A stretch of 64,000 bases of DNA from UBA4722 sp041690995 (GCA_041690995.1 JBEPVM010000003.1:1-64000), one strand, 5' to 3'; counted from the first letter of the stretch, positions 18,605 through 28,097 are shown. Notes: generated by a model not told the origin, from the letters alone. Numbers and translations are program-made.

Positions 18605-19123
18605 ATTAGCACTGAAAAAAAACCGCGTATCAATGAAGAAATTAGAGTCCCTGAAGTGCGATTAATTGGTGCAGACGGTGGCCAGTTAGGGGTTGTCTCT
18701 ATAGAAGAAGCAAGACGCTTAAGCGAAGAAAGTGGTGCAGACCTGGTTGAATTGTCACCTGATGCAAAGCCACCTGTTTGTCGAGTGATGAATTTTGGTA
18801 AGTTTACTTATCAACAAAATAAACGCAAAGCAGCAGCGAAGAAAAAACAGAAACAAGTGCATCTGAAAGAAGTAAAGTTACGTTCTGCGACAGAGGAAGG
18901 TGACTATCAAGTAAAGTTACGCAACATCATCCGTTTCTTGTCAAATGGTGATAAAGCCAAAATAACTTTACGCTTTCGTGGACGTGAAATGACCCATCTT
19001 GAGCTTGGGATGAAACTCATGGAGCGTCTGATGGCAGATTTAGTAGAGCACGGTATCGTTGAGCAGCGCCCAAAAATGGAAGGCCGCCAGATGGTGATGG
19101 TGTTAGGGCCAAAGAAAAAATAA
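18605..19123 (+). CDS. infC: Translation initiation factor IF-3, probable ATT start
   Basis: Binds the 30S subunit and proofreads start codon choice. The 172-residue protein aligns throughout with IF-3 (PRINEEIRVPEVRLIG near the start; DLVELSPDAKPPVCR; EGDYQVKLRNIIRFL; KAKITLRFRGREM). There is no ATG at the N-terminus. ATT at 18605 lies exactly 8 nt after AGGAGG (18591-18596), whereas GTG at 18599 is only 2 nt away, too close. E. coli infC also uses AUU and is autoregulated through it, so the same control is likely here. Confidence 0.95.
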   Translation: MSTEKKPRINEEIRVPEVRLIGADGGQLGVVSIEEARRLSEESGADLVELSPDAKPPVCRVMNFGKFTYQQNKRKAAAKKKQKQVHLKEVKLRSATEEGDYQVKLRNIIRFLSNGDKAKITLRFRGREMTHLELGMKLMERLMADLVEHGIVEQRPKMEGRQMVMVLGPKKK

Positions 19124-19156
19124 ATTATTAAGTGACTTAATTTGGAGTGTAAAGTA

Positions 19157-19345
19157 ATGCCAAAGTTAAAAACCAATCGTGGCGCGGCAAAGCGCTTTAG
19201 AGCGACAGCCAATGGTTTTAAGTGCCGTCGTTCTTTTCGTAATCATATTTTAACGAAAAAAACGACCAAAAATAAACGCCAAATGCGTGCAACAGGCAGA
19301 GTTAATGAATCCGATGTGCGGTCAGTATCACGCATGTTGCCATAA
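19157..19345 (+). CDS. rpmI: 50S ribosomal protein L35
   Basis: A 62-residue basic ribosomal protein. MPKLKTNRGAAKRF is the invariant L35 N-terminus. ATG at 19157 follows GGAG; the in-frame TTG at 19142 is not used. It lies 33 nt after infC and about 100 nt before rplT. In E. coli L20 represses this operon by binding its leader mRNA; whether that site exists here was not established. Confidence 0.97.
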   Translation: MPKLKTNRGAAKRFRATANGFKCRRSFRNHILTKKTTKNKRQMRATGRVNESDVRSVSRMLP

Positions 19346-19444
19346 TAACTAGGTCCATTACGGGGTCTTTGACTATGTGCAAAAAGTTCGGACTTTGCCT
19401 GTTAGAACATGAGCGCTTACAATAAATGAGAGAGGAAATACATC

Positions 19445-19801
19445 ATGGCAAGAGTTAAAAGAGGAGTCACCGCACGAGCGAGACATAAAAAAGTACTCGA
19501 TAAAGCGAAAGGTTATTACGGTGCTCGTAGTCGAGTTTTTCGTGCTGCAAATCAAGCGGTTATTAAAGCAGGACAATATTCGTATCGAGATCGTCGTGTT
19601 CGTCGCCGTGAATTCAGATCATTGTGGATTATTCGTATCAATGCAGCAGCTCGTGAATGTGGTTTGAGTTATAGCGTCTTGATGAATGGCTTGAAAAAAG
19701 CAGCCATTACGATTGATCGCAAAGTGTTAGCAGATATTGCAGTACATGATCGAGCTGCATTTGCAGCGATAGCAAATGAAGCTAAGCAAAGTTTAGTATA
19801 A
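19445..19801 (+). CDS. rplT: 50S ribosomal protein L20
   Basis: A 118-residue 23S rRNA-binding assembly protein. MARVKRGVTARARHKK and the GYYGARSRVFRAA block are diagnostic. ATG at 19445 follows GAGAGGAAA. Last gene before a palindromic repeat that separates it from pheS, normally its close neighbour. Confidence 0.97.
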   Translation: MARVKRGVTARARHKKVLDKAKGYYGARSRVFRAANQAVIKAGQYSYRDRRVRRREFRSLWIIRINAAARECGLSYSVLMNGLKKAAITIDRKVLADIAVHDRAAFAAIANEAKQSLV

Positions 19802-19803
19802 GA

Positions 19804-20072
19804 TAGGGTGGATTAAGGTACACAATGGGGATATAGCAAACACTTGTTCGAGGACATTAGCAGAGCCTGTCACCCCGCAAAAAACGCGCCTCGTTTTTTG
19901 CAAGAACATAGTGTGCTACCCATAGTTGCTGACCAGACCCCGCACAAATTATCGTGCCAAGCCTCTAATTCTCTTTATTACTGAGAACGATAATTTTGCG
20001 GGGTGACAGGCTCTGCTAATGTCCTCGAACAAGTGTTTGGTATGTTCCCAGTCTATCCACTAATCCGCCCTA
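19804..20072. repeat. MITE-like long palindromic element (family A), complete copy
   Basis: A ~269-bp element filling the rplT-pheS gap. Its outer ends TAGGGTGGATTA (19804-19815) and TAATCCGCCCTA (20061-20072) are inverted with one mismatch and start and end in TA. Inside, 46-bp arms (19837-19882 and 19994-20039) are perfect reverse complements around a ~110-bp centre. It encodes nothing. A partial copy occupies 1-122. The structure suits a miniature inverted-repeat element moved by a transposase encoded elsewhere; that is inference. Confidence 0.75.
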
Positions 20073-20117
20073 CATTCTTAATGGCAGTGAGAATTTTGAT
20101 TGGATATTATATTTCCC

Positions 20118-21131
20118 ATGGCAGATCTTGATAATTTAGTCCATCAGGCAAAAGAAGAAATTTTTGCCGCCGATAACTTAAAAATACTCGATGAGTATCG
20201 CGTGCTTTATCTTGGTAAAAAAGGCAAGCTCACCGAATTTTTAAAAAGTTTAGGTCAACTTCCGCCTGACGAGCGCCCTCGACTCGGACAAAAAGTCAAT
20301 CAAGCAAAACAACAACTCCAGGAAATGATTGAACAGCGTGTATCCTTATTACAAAAAAATCAAATTGCTCAACAGCTCGCGGCAGATAAAGTAGATATTA
20401 CTTTACCAGGACGGAGCCAGTCTTTAGGTAGTATTCATCCTGTCACAAAAACATCTGAGCGCATTAAATCACTGTTTAGGCAGATGGGGTTTTCTATGAT
20501 AGAAGGACCCGAGATAGAAGACGATTATCACAATTTCGCTGCACTTAATATTCCGCTCTTCCATCCTGCGCGTGCCATGCAAGATACTTTTTATTTTGCA
20601 GACAATACGTTATTACGTACTCAGATGTCACCTGTCCAAATTCGTGCGATGAATAGTATCCCACCCCCTTTACGCATTATTGCAATGGGTCGCGTTTATA
20701 GACGGGATTTTGATTTAACACACACACCGATGTTTCATCAAATAGAAGGGTTAATGTTATCAGAAGACAGCACTTTTGCTGATCTTAAAGGAATTTTAAC
20801 CCAATTTTTACAAGCATTTTTTGAAAAATCTATCGCCATTCGGTTCAGAGCGTCTTATTTTCCATTTACAGAACCTTCCGCAGAAGTGGATATTGGCTGT
20901 TTAAGCTGTGATAGCCAAGGCTGCCGAATTTGCAAAAACACAGGATGGTTAGAAGTGTTAGGTTGCGGTATGGTACATCCCAACGTGCTTCAATCCGTAG
21001 GCATTGATAGTGAACGTTACATAGGCTGGGCATTTGGTGCGGGATTAGATCGTTTAACGATGCTGCGTTATCGCATTGCTGATTTGCGTTCTTTATTTGA
21101 AAATGATGTACGATTTTTAAGGCAGTTTTAA
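20118..21131 (+). CDS. pheS: Phenylalanyl-tRNA synthetase alpha subunit
   Basis: Catalytic subunit of the alpha2-beta2 enzyme that charges tRNA-Phe. The 337-residue protein has an N-terminal coiled-coil region (about 1-90), motif 2 around RVYRRDFDLTHTPMFHQIEG, the phenylalanine site FTEPSAEVD and motif 3 GAGLDRLTMLRY. A four-cysteine insert (CLSC and CRIC) before GWLEVLGCGMVHP may bind a metal. ATG at 20118 gives MADLDNLV; a TTG at 20100 is an alternative. No clear ribosome site is seen. pheT follows after one base. Confidence 0.96.
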   Translation: MADLDNLVHQAKEEIFAADNLKILDEYRVLYLGKKGKLTEFLKSLGQLPPDERPRLGQKVNQAKQQLQEMIEQRVSLLQKNQIAQQLAADKVDITLPGRSQSLGSIHPVTKTSERIKSLFRQMGFSMIEGPEIEDDYHNFAALNIPLFHPARAMQDTFYFADNTLLRTQMSPVQIRAMNSIPPPLRIIAMGRVYRRDFDLTHTPMFHQIEGLMLSEDSTFADLKGILTQFLQAFFEKSIAIRFRASYFPFTEPSAEVDIGCLSCDSQGCRICKNTGWLEVLGCGMVHPNVLQSVGIDSERYIGWAFGAGLDRLTMLRYRIADLRSLFENDVRFLRQF

Positions 21132-21132
21132 T

Positions 21133-23526
21133 ATGAAAATAAGTACGTCATGGCTGCGCGAGTGGGTTAACCCAGCATTATCAACAAAAGCGCTATGTGA
21201 AAAACTGACCATGGCAGGTTTAGAAGTAGAATCCCTGACACCTATCGCAGAAAAATTTTCCTCTGTTGTGATCGCGCAAATTATCCATATTGAAAAACAT
21301 CCAGAAGCAGACCGATTGCAAGTTTGCCAAGTCAATGTGGGTCAAACAGAGCTTTTAACGATAGTCTGTGGTGCGAAGAATATTAAAGAAGGTATGAAAG
21401 TACCTGCTGCTTTGGTGGGTGCTATTTTACCCAATAATATTACTATTACACGCAGTAAATTACGTGGCGTGGTTTCTAACGGCATGCTTTGTTCAGGTCG
21501 TGAATTGACATTGACAGAAGACTCCCATGGCATCTTTGAACTTCCCAAAGAGGCACCCATTGGCCAAGACGTATGGGATTATCTTAAATTATCTGACGAA
21601 GTGATGGATATTTCTATCACACCTAATCGAGGAGATTGTTTAAGCGCACAAGGGCTTGCTAGAGAAATCGCCGCGATTACTGAGTGTGGAATATATAATT
21701 TGCTTTCTATTCCAGAAACAAAAGCTATTACCTCTGATCAATTACCTATTACTATTCATGAGCCAGAAGCTTGCCCACATTATGCAGGACGCATTATTAC
21801 CCATGTTAAAACAGATGCACCCACGCCTCTGTGGTTGCAAGAAAGATTACGCCGCTCAGGTATTCGCAGTATTAGTGCCATTGTGGATGTCATGAATTAT
21901 GTCATGCTGGAACTCGGTCAACCGATGCATGCGTTTGATCTTCAGAAAATTTCAGATAGCATCCAAGTGCGTATGGCCAACCCATCAGAAGAATTAATCC
22001 TGTTAGATGGTCAAACCATTCAATTATCTTCCGATACCTTAATCATCGCCGATAGTCAAAAACCCCTTGCAATGGCAGGTGTGATGGGTGGATTAGATTC
22101 AGGCGTCAGTTCAACGACACAACATATTTTTCTTGAAAGTGCATTCTTTAACGCGACAACGATTGCACGTACCCGACAAAAATATCATTTAGGTTCAGAG
22201 TCATCACATCGTTTTGAACGGAGTATTGATCCCACACAACAAATCAAAGCCATTGAACGCGCTACTGAATTATTGCTTACGATTGTTGGCGGACAACCTG
22301 GTCCTATTATTACTAAAGTTGAATCAGACTATTTACCCTCCTCGAAAAAAATTCAGTTACGCATACCAAGAATCCAGAAAATACTGGGATTTTTGATTGA
22401 AGAGTTAGTGATCGAATCGATTTTAAAACGACTCGGATTTTCCATTGAAAAAAATGCGACAGCATGGCAAGTGACAGTGCCTGCCTATCGCGCTGATATT
22501 GCCTTAGAAATTGATTTGATCGAAGAAATTATTCGTTTATATGGTTACGATCAATTGCCTCTTCATCAAACAACAGGGACATTAGCTATTCATGCTCATA
22601 CGACCAATGTCATACCTCTATTACGAGAATCGCTTTGCAATTTAGGTTATCAAGAAGTGATTACCTATAGTTTTATTGATGCAAACCGACAAAAAATGTT
22701 TGATCCTGATCGCCAACCTCTTGCACTTCTTAATCCGATTACAGCCGATATGTCCGTGATGCGCACGCAGCTTTGGCCAGGGTTAGTCGATACATTGTTG
22801 TATAACCAAAACCGTCAGCAATCGCGTGTTCGTTTATTCGAAACAGGCTTACGTTTTTTACTACATGATCAAAATGTCATACAACAAAAAGTGATTAGCG
22901 GGTTGATAAGCGGCACAGCATTACCTGAACAGTGGGGCATCATAGCGCGCCCCCTTGATTATTTTGATTTGAAAGGAGACTTAGAAAATAGCATTCGATC
23001 TTTACTACCCGCATCCTCGGTCACTGATTTTATCTTTAAACCCAGCCAACATCCTGCGCTACACCCAGGACAAGCGGCAGAGATATATTATAAAGATCAT
23101 TTTTTGGGTATTCTTGGCGCATTACATCCTAGTATTGTTCAAGAGATAGGCATAATTGGAAATGTATTTGTCTTCGAGCTATTACTAGATGAGTTAGATA
23201 CGTTATGCGCCTCTTATGCTCCCGTTCAGATAGAGTTATCTAAATTTCCAGAAATTCGCCGAGATATTGCTATTTATGTCGATCAAACTGTACCATCACA
23301 ACAAATTCAGGATACAATAGCAGAAGTGGGCGGTCAGCTGTTAAAGGAGGTTAACGTCTTTGACGTATACCAAGGTAAAGGAGTTCCACCCAATCGAAAA
23401 AGTATTGCCTTAGCCTTAATCTTACAACACGCATCGCGCACTTTATTGGATGAAGAGGTTGCAGATATTATAGATACAATAATATCTGCTCTTAAACAGA
23501 GGTTTGCTGCTGAATTAAGGGGCTAA
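21133..23526 (+). CDS. pheT: Phenylalanyl-tRNA synthetase beta subunit
   Basis: Editing and tRNA-binding subunit, 797 residues, normal length. It has an N-terminal tRNA-binding EMAP-like domain (about 40-150, with HPEADRLQVCQV), B3/B4 editing domain with VDVMNYVMLELGQPMHAFD, B5 domain and a C-terminal anticodon-binding domain (KFPEIRRDIAIYVD). The ATG lies one base after the pheS stop, so translation is coupled. Confidence 0.97.
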   Translation: MKISTSWLREWVNPALSTKALCEKLTMAGLEVESLTPIAEKFSSVVIAQIIHIEKHPEADRLQVCQVNVGQTELLTIVCGAKNIKEGMKVPAALVGAILPNNITITRSKLRGVVSNGMLCSGRELTLTEDSHGIFELPKEAPIGQDVWDYLKLSDEVMDISITPNRGDCLSAQGLAREIAAITECGIYNLLSIPETKAITSDQLPITIHEPEACPHYAGRIITHVKTDAPTPLWLQERLRRSGIRSISAIVDVMNYVMLELGQPMHAFDLQKISDSIQVRMANPSEELILLDGQTIQLSSDTLIIADSQKPLAMAGVMGGLDSGVSSTTQHIFLESAFFNATTIARTRQKYHLGSESSHRFERSIDPTQQIKAIERATELLLTIVGGQPGPIITKVESDYLPSSKKIQLRIPRIQKILGFLIEELVIESILKRLGFSIEKNATAWQVTVPAYRADIALEIDLIEEIIRLYGYDQLPLHQTTGTLAIHAHTTNVIPLLRESLCNLGYQEVITYSFIDANRQKMFDPDRQPLALLNPITADMSVMRTQLWPGLVDTLLYNQNRQQSRVRLFETGLRFLLHDQNVIQQKVISGLISGTALPEQWGIIARPLDYFDLKGDLENSIRSLLPASSVTDFIFKPSQHPALHPGQAAEIYYKDHFLGILGALHPSIVQEIGIIGNVFVFELLLDELDTLCASYAPVQIELSKFPEIRRDIAIYVDQTVPSQQIQDTIAEVGGQLLKEVNVFDVYQGKGVPPNRKSIALALILQHASRTLLDEEVADIIDTIISALKQRFAAELRG

Positions 23527-23530
23527 GCTT

Positions 23531-23863
23531 ATGTCACTCACGAAAGCAGATATTGCGACAGGTCTATTTGAGGAAATTGGTTTAACGAAACGCGAAGCAA
23601 AAGAAATTGTAGAGCTCTTTTTTGGGCAGATTTCTGAAACGCTCATAAAAGGCCAGCAAGTGAAAATTTCTGGCTTTGGTAATTTTGAATTAAATGACAA
23701 AAAGGAGCGACCTGGACGGAATCCAAAAACAGGCGAGAGGATTCCTGTTTCTGCGAGAAGGGTGGTGACATTCCTAAGCGGACAGAAGTTGCGAGCACGC
23801 GTGGAGCTTTATGCAGGGAAGGAAAGAGAAAAGAGCCATGGCACTGATTCAGTCGAAGAATAG
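23531..23863 (+). CDS. ihfA: Integration host factor alpha subunit
   Basis: A 110-residue DNA-bending protein that pairs with IhfB. MSLTKADIATGLFEEIGLTK and KISGFGNFELNDKKERPGRNPKTGE carry the minor-groove-binding arm with its proline. Placement directly after pheT is the gammaproteobacterial arrangement and separates it from HU. The C-terminal extension of about 15 residues overlaps the next gene by 26 nt. Confidence 0.96.
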   Translation: MSLTKADIATGLFEEIGLTKREAKEIVELFFGQISETLIKGQQVKISGFGNFELNDKKERPGRNPKTGERIPVSARRVVTFLSGQKLRARVELYAGKEREKSHGTDSVEE

Positions 23864-24215
23864 TCAAGCACCTCTGCCGCCTATACCCAATAAACGGTAT
23901 TTCACCATTGGTGAAGCAGGGGGCTTGTGTGATTTAAAACCGCATGTATTGCGCTATTGGGAACAAGAATTTTCTCAATTAAGCCCAGTCAAGCGGCGTG
24001 GTAACCGGCGTTACTATCAACAAAAAGATATATTAATAGTGCGTCAAATACGTCAGTTGCTTTATAATGACGGTTTTACGATTGAGGGTGCGCGAGCTAA
24101 ATTGTCAAGCGCGTCTTTATCCAATGCAGTAAAAGAAACTCAGCCTGTAGAAACGAATGGAATTGTAAAAAAACTCATTGCAGATCTTGAGAATATTTTG
24201 GAAAAATTAAAATAA
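23838..24215 (+). CDS. MerR-family transcriptional regulator
   Basis: A 125-residue protein with one N-terminal MerR winged helix-turn-helix (YFTIGEAGGLCDLKPHVLRYWEQEF, then RRGNRRYY and a helix around RQIRQLLYNDGFTIEGARAKL). The C-terminal ~40 residues form a short dimerisation helix; no metal-binding cysteine loop is seen. The same small MerR gene follows ihfA in many gammaproteobacteria; its target is not known to me. Start ATG at 23838, overlapping ihfA. Confidence 0.9.
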   Translation: MALIQSKNSQAPLPPIPNKRYFTIGEAGGLCDLKPHVLRYWEQEFSQLSPVKRRGNRRYYQQKDILIVRQIRQLLYNDGFTIEGARAKLSSASLSNAVKETQPVETNGIVKKLIADLENILEKLK

Positions 24216-24227
24216 GTACAAGCATAA

Positions 24228-24304
24228 CGGGGCGTGGCGCAGCCTGGTAGCGCACTTGCTTGGGGTGCAAGTGGTCGCCGGTTCAAATCCGGCCGTCCCG
24301 ACCA
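24228..24304 (+). tRNA. tRNA-Pro (anticodon GGG)
   Basis: Cloverleaf with encoded CCA: acceptor CGGGGCG/CGTCCCG with one G-T pair, D arm GCGC-loop, anticodon stem CTTGC/GCAAG around loop TTGGGGT giving GGG, and T arm GCCGG-TTCAAAT-CCGGC. It begins 12 nt after the merR gene, as in other gammaproteobacteria. Confidence 0.96.
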
Positions 24305-24330
24305 ATCTCTATTAGGAAGGATATGCCATC

Positions 24331-26001
24331 ATGGAAAGGACTTTTTTAAAAAAACCATGGCTTACAAGTTACCCCAAAAATGTTCCTGCTGAGATTGACT
24401 CGAATGCTTATCAATCCCTCGTTGAGATTCTTGAACAAGCCTCTCATCAATTCAGTCAAAAGCCTGCTTATTATAATTTAGGTGTGACGCTGACTTATCA
24501 GCAGATTGATCATTATTCACGAGCATTTGCTGCGTATTTACAACAAGTGCTTAAGCTTAAAAAAGGCGAACGCATTGCGTTGATGATGCCTAATATATTG
24601 CAATATCCAGTCGCGATTTTTGGTGCATTGCGCGCAGGGCTTATTATTGTGAATGTTAATCCGCTTTATACGACACCTGAATTAGTCTATCAACTAAAGG
24701 ATTCAGGCGCTGAAACGATAGTTGTACTGGCTAATTTTACGGATACAGTCGAAAAAGCATTAGCCTCCATTTCTTTAAAAAATATTATCGTGACTGAGCT
24801 GGGTGATTTGTTCCCACAGCCTAAGGCATGGTTTGTGCATTTTTATTTTAAATATATCAAGAAAAAAATTCCGCATTGCCGAATTCCGCAAGTGATTCGC
24901 TTCAAACAATTACTGATGGAAGGCGAAAAATTATCTTTAGAGCCTGTGGTGATCCATCATCATGATATTGCTTTTTTGCAATATACAGGAGGTACAACAG
25001 GCATCGCTAAAGGCGCCATGCTCACGCACCGTAATATGGTAGCGAATGTGTTACAAGCAGAGGCTTGGTTTAGTCAAATAATGAAACCAGGTGAAGAAAT
25101 AATGATGACTGCATTACCGTTGTACCATATTTTTTCTTTGCTGGCGAATTGCTTATTAATAACAAAAATAGGTGGCCTTAGTGTTTTAATAACGAACCCA
25201 CGGGATATTCCACAGATGATTTCTGAAATGCGTCGATTTAAGTTGACGATTATCACCGGTGTTAATACGTTATTTAATGCCTTACTTAATCATAAAAAAT
25301 TTGCAGCATTGGATTTTTCCAGCTTAAAAATAACACTCGGCGGGGGTGCCGCTGTGCAACGTATTATTGCTGAAAAATGGCAAAAAATGACAGGTGTTCC
25401 TTTGTTAGAAGCTTATGGGCTTACGGAGACATCGCCTTGTGTGACTATTAATCCAGCTAATTTAAAAACCTATAATGGAACGATAGGGTTACCTGTTTCA
25501 TCCACAACGATAGCGATTTTAGATGAAGCAGGTCATGAAATGTCTTTAGGTGAGCCAGGTGAATTAGCAGTGAAAGGTCCGCAAGTCATGCGCGGATATT
25601 GGCGAAATCCTGTCGAAACACATAAAGTATTTACGCCAGATCATTGGTTGCTAACAGGCGATATCGCATCTGTTGATTCAAATGGTTTTGTGCGTATTTT
25701 AGAACGTAAAAAAAATATGATTTTAGTGTCTGGGTTTAATGTGTATCCGAATGAAGTTGAAGATGTGATGATGAATATCCCAGGTGTACGAGAAGCGGCT
25801 GTGATTGGTGTTCCCGATACCACGACAGGTGAAGCAGTGAAAGCATTTATTGTGAAAAGTGATGCTGGCTTAACAGAAGAGATTATTTTGCGTTTTTGCC
25901 AGGAAAATTTGACAGGCTATAAACGCCCAAAGTATATTGAATTTCGAGATGAGTTACCTAAATCCCCTGTCGGAAAAATTTTGCATCGCGCGCTGCGGTA
26001 A
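24331..26001 (+). CDS. fadD: Long-chain fatty acyl-CoA synthetase
   Basis: Activates fatty acids to acyl-CoA through an acyl-adenylate, at the inner membrane. The 556-residue length suits FadD. It carries the AMP-binding P-loop YTGGTTGIAKGAMLTHRN, the LEAYGLTETSPC motif, the LTGDIASVDSNGFVRILERKK hinge and the C-terminal catalytic lysine in PKSPVGKILHR. ATG at 24331 lies downstream of AGGAAGGA. A single copy here; it converges on the Rpn gene. Confidence 0.92.
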   Translation: MERTFLKKPWLTSYPKNVPAEIDSNAYQSLVEILEQASHQFSQKPAYYNLGVTLTYQQIDHYSRAFAAYLQQVLKLKKGERIALMMPNILQYPVAIFGALRAGLIIVNVNPLYTTPELVYQLKDSGAETIVVLANFTDTVEKALASISLKNIIVTELGDLFPQPKAWFVHFYFKYIKKKIPHCRIPQVIRFKQLLMEGEKLSLEPVVIHHHDIAFLQYTGGTTGIAKGAMLTHRNMVANVLQAEAWFSQIMKPGEEIMMTALPLYHIFSLLANCLLITKIGGLSVLITNPRDIPQMISEMRRFKLTIITGVNTLFNALLNHKKFAALDFSSLKITLGGGAAVQRIIAEKWQKMTGVPLLEAYGLTETSPCVTINPANLKTYNGTIGLPVSSTTIAILDEAGHEMSLGEPGELAVKGPQVMRGYWRNPVETHKVFTPDHWLLTGDIASVDSNGFVRILERKKNMILVSGFNVYPNEVEDVMMNIPGVREAAVIGVPDTTTGEAVKAFIVKSDAGLTEEIILRFCQENLTGYKRPKYIEFRDELPKSPVGKILHRALR

Positions 26002-26007
26002 CCTTCA

Positions 26008-26050
26008 GGCAGGGTAGCGTGGATCAGTTCAAGCATCCACGTTACCTGCC
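26008..26050. terminator. Hairpin between convergent fadD and Rpn gene
   Basis: The GC-rich arms 26008-26024 and 26035-26050 pair with one bulge and one G-T pair. The hairpin begins 7 nt after the fadD stop and reaches into the last codons of the convergent gene. It could terminate both transcripts, although no long T run follows. Confidence 0.5.
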
Positions 26051-27066
26051 GTTGAGAAAATCCCTTCTAGCGTTTTTATTTCTGGATGAAGGATTTTTTC
26101 GCTCCAATGCAATAGAGTTTCTGTATGCGCATCCTCGATGAGTTGTGCGTAAACAGCAGGCAAATTACCAAAACGGTGTTCTAAGAGGCGTTTTAATAAC
26201 GCAGCTTCGCCTTGCTTTATACCTTGTTGCATGCCTTTCTGCATGCCTTGCTCTTTCCATTGCTCTGCTATTGCCATGCCTTTCTTGAAACCTTCTTGTT
26301 CCCACTGGTGCGCGATTGTCATAATTTCACCTTGTAATTCATAAGATAAATAATGTTCTGCCTCTTGTACTAATAAATCTTTATCACCTTTTGAGCTACG
26401 ATCAACGAGGTATTTTAACACAATCCGACATAAAAAATAACCTGATGTTGCGTGCAACTCTACCTCATGTATCCAGGGCATGAGTCTTTTTAAAAGCAAT
26501 TCAAAATCAGCTGTTTTTCGATGTTTGAGTACAAAAGCTACTAAGCCTGATAATGTATGTTGGCGTAATTCATCATCACTTGTACGTTGGACGTCAATCA
26601 ATTGGTATGGCTTGAGTAATAGCTTTTTTGCTAAATGCGCAGCATCTCCAAATAAAGGAAAAATATCCAGAGGGGAATCCCAAGGTTCATCGCCTGTATA
26701 AATCACCAGCGGATATATCAAAGGCAGGGGATCTTTAGGATGTTGCTTGCGGTGTGTTTCCATAATACGCACAGTATAAATTAGCAAACGAAAAGCCAGG
26801 AACGGATCAACGGTTGTTTGTTGTTCGCATAATAAATATAAATAAGCTCTAAGATTCCCCATTTTGGCGGAGTACACTAAATCAGCTTCTGTTGTTTTAT
26901 ACGCATCATCAATAAAAGTTTTATTTTCTGATTTCAAAGTATTCATATCCATTTTTTCTAAAATGTGTGCGGGCAAGTTTGCTGCAAAAAATTCTTTGGC
27001 GATAACTAAATCAGTCATGGACAGTTTAAATAACTTATCATGAGGTTGATGAATGCTGAATGTCAT
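26029..27066 (-). CDS. Rpn-family nuclease (PD-(D/E)XK, YhgA-like)
   Basis: A 345-residue member of the Rpn family, formerly annotated as putative transposases. Family members are DNA nucleases that promote recA-independent recombination in E. coli. The N-terminus HQPHDKLFKLSMTD is typical. The catalytic core is D62 with E81-x-Q83 in YLLCEQQT. Near the C-terminus lies a short KGM/QGM repeat (KKGMAIAEQWKEQGMQKGMQ), variable among Rpn proteins. ATG at 27066 follows GGAAAGGA. No inverted repeats or partner genes suggest it moves as an IS. Confidence 0.88.
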   Translation of the reverse strand: MTFSIHQPHDKLFKLSMTDLVIAKEFFAANLPAHILEKMDMNTLKSENKTFIDDAYKTTEADLVYSAKMGNLRAYLYLLCEQQTTVDPFLAFRLLIYTVRIMETHRKQHPKDPLPLIYPLVIYTGDEPWDSPLDIFPLFGDAAHLAKKLLLKPYQLIDVQRTSDDELRQHTLSGLVAFVLKHRKTADFELLLKRLMPWIHEVELHATSGYFLCRIVLKYLVDRSSKGDKDLLVQEAEHYLSYELQGEIMTIAHQWEQEGFKKGMAIAEQWKEQGMQKGMQQGIKQGEAALLKRLLEHRFGNLPAVYAQLIEDAHTETLLHWSEKILHPEIKTLEGIFSTAGNVDA

Positions 27067-27286
27067 TTGATCCTTTCCAAAATAAGATTTATTTTAAATT
27101 TGCTATCCAGGGATCATTAAAATCCATAATTGGATTACGAGTGGCGTTAGTATCGGGGCAGGGGGAACGGTAGAAAATTATATATAGCGGATGTTTCTGA
27201 AGAGGAATCAATAATAATATTGTTACATTGAAAAAACCAGCGATTTTTTAGAAGAGATGGAGAGGATAGGTGAGAGGCGTTTTTTG

Positions 27287-28054
27287 TTAACTACCACCTA
27301 ACCGATAGCCAGGCCCGCTGAAAGGTATAAATCCAGAGGGGGCATTATTAGCAGGTAAACCACTATTCTCATTATTATGAGCAGCACCACGAACTTCATA
27401 GACTTGACCACGACTTGCAGCACCACCGTGAGGATCATCTTGACGTATATCAGGTATACCCATTATCCTTGGTGGTGGCTGGCGGTGTTGAGAACCAGCC
27501 GCAGCGACAGGAGCAATAGAGGCAGCAGTAGCAGGTGCATTAATCATCGAGCAGCAATCCAAATAAATGCTCGCTACGATTGCGCCTGCGATAAGTAGAA
27601 AACCTCCTGCTGGGTTTCCGAAAGCAAAAGCGACCCACGCGAAGCAATAGCATGCTTGTTTTAATACATCTAATATAAGGTTTCTTCTTTTATTTGGATT
27701 AGCTGATGTCCATTGTGAATATGCAGTATGAATAGCAGCTATCATTTTAATGCCATCGCTGATTGCCAAGCCGACAAGGAGTATAGAGCTACTTGCTGAG
27801 CCGAAAGCTACGGCTTTATAACAATAAACACTTTCTGCAGAGAATAATGCTATACAGGATAAGAGCCTTGAGCGATCTTTTGTGGTGCAATAATTTTTTA
27901 AATCGTTGACAGCAATGCCAAGGGAAATCAAAGGCAACAAGGGAAAAATGACCTGCTGTGTTGATGAGACAGGAGGTATTACGTTTGCAAGATCAAGATG
28001 AGTATTTGCTAAATACCGTGAATTCGTTACGCTATTTAAAAATCCATGAAACAT
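27287..28054 (-). CDS. Membrane protein of four-member GNP-motif family (copy 1)
   Basis: A 255-residue protein I cannot assign to a known family. It has hydrophobic segments at about 35-50, 66-80, 85-110 and 135-170. The last holds CFAWVAFAFGNPAGG (GNP at 146-148), matching the family signature of the genes at 28240, 57753 and 58502. The C-terminal ~85 residues are a soluble proline- and glycine-rich tail ending YRLGGS, which resembles the end of copy 2 (YRLGSNYP). No signal peptide is clear. It arose by tandem duplication with its neighbour, as shown by the gene remnant at 28098-28206. Function unknown. Confidence 0.75.
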   Translation of the reverse strand: MFHGFLNSVTNSRYLANTHLDLANVIPPVSSTQQVIFPLLPLISLGIAVNDLKNYCTTKDRSRLLSCIALFSAESVYCYKAVAFGSASSSILLVGLAISDGIKMIAAIHTAYSQWTSANPNKRRNLILDVLKQACYCFAWVAFAFGNPAGGFLLIAGAIVASIYLDCCSMINAPATAASIAPVAAAGSQHRQPPPRIMGIPDIRQDDPHGGAASRGQVYEVRGAAHNNENSGLPANNAPSGFIPFSGPGYRLGGS

Positions 28055-28097
28055 AATTTTTTACCTCTATTATTAGGAGGAGTCGAAAATGGCCTAA

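Noticed and set aside
26029..27066. Transposase of an insertion sequence
   Set aside because: The family was once named so, but there are no terminal inverted repeats, and the protein is an Rpn-type nuclease.
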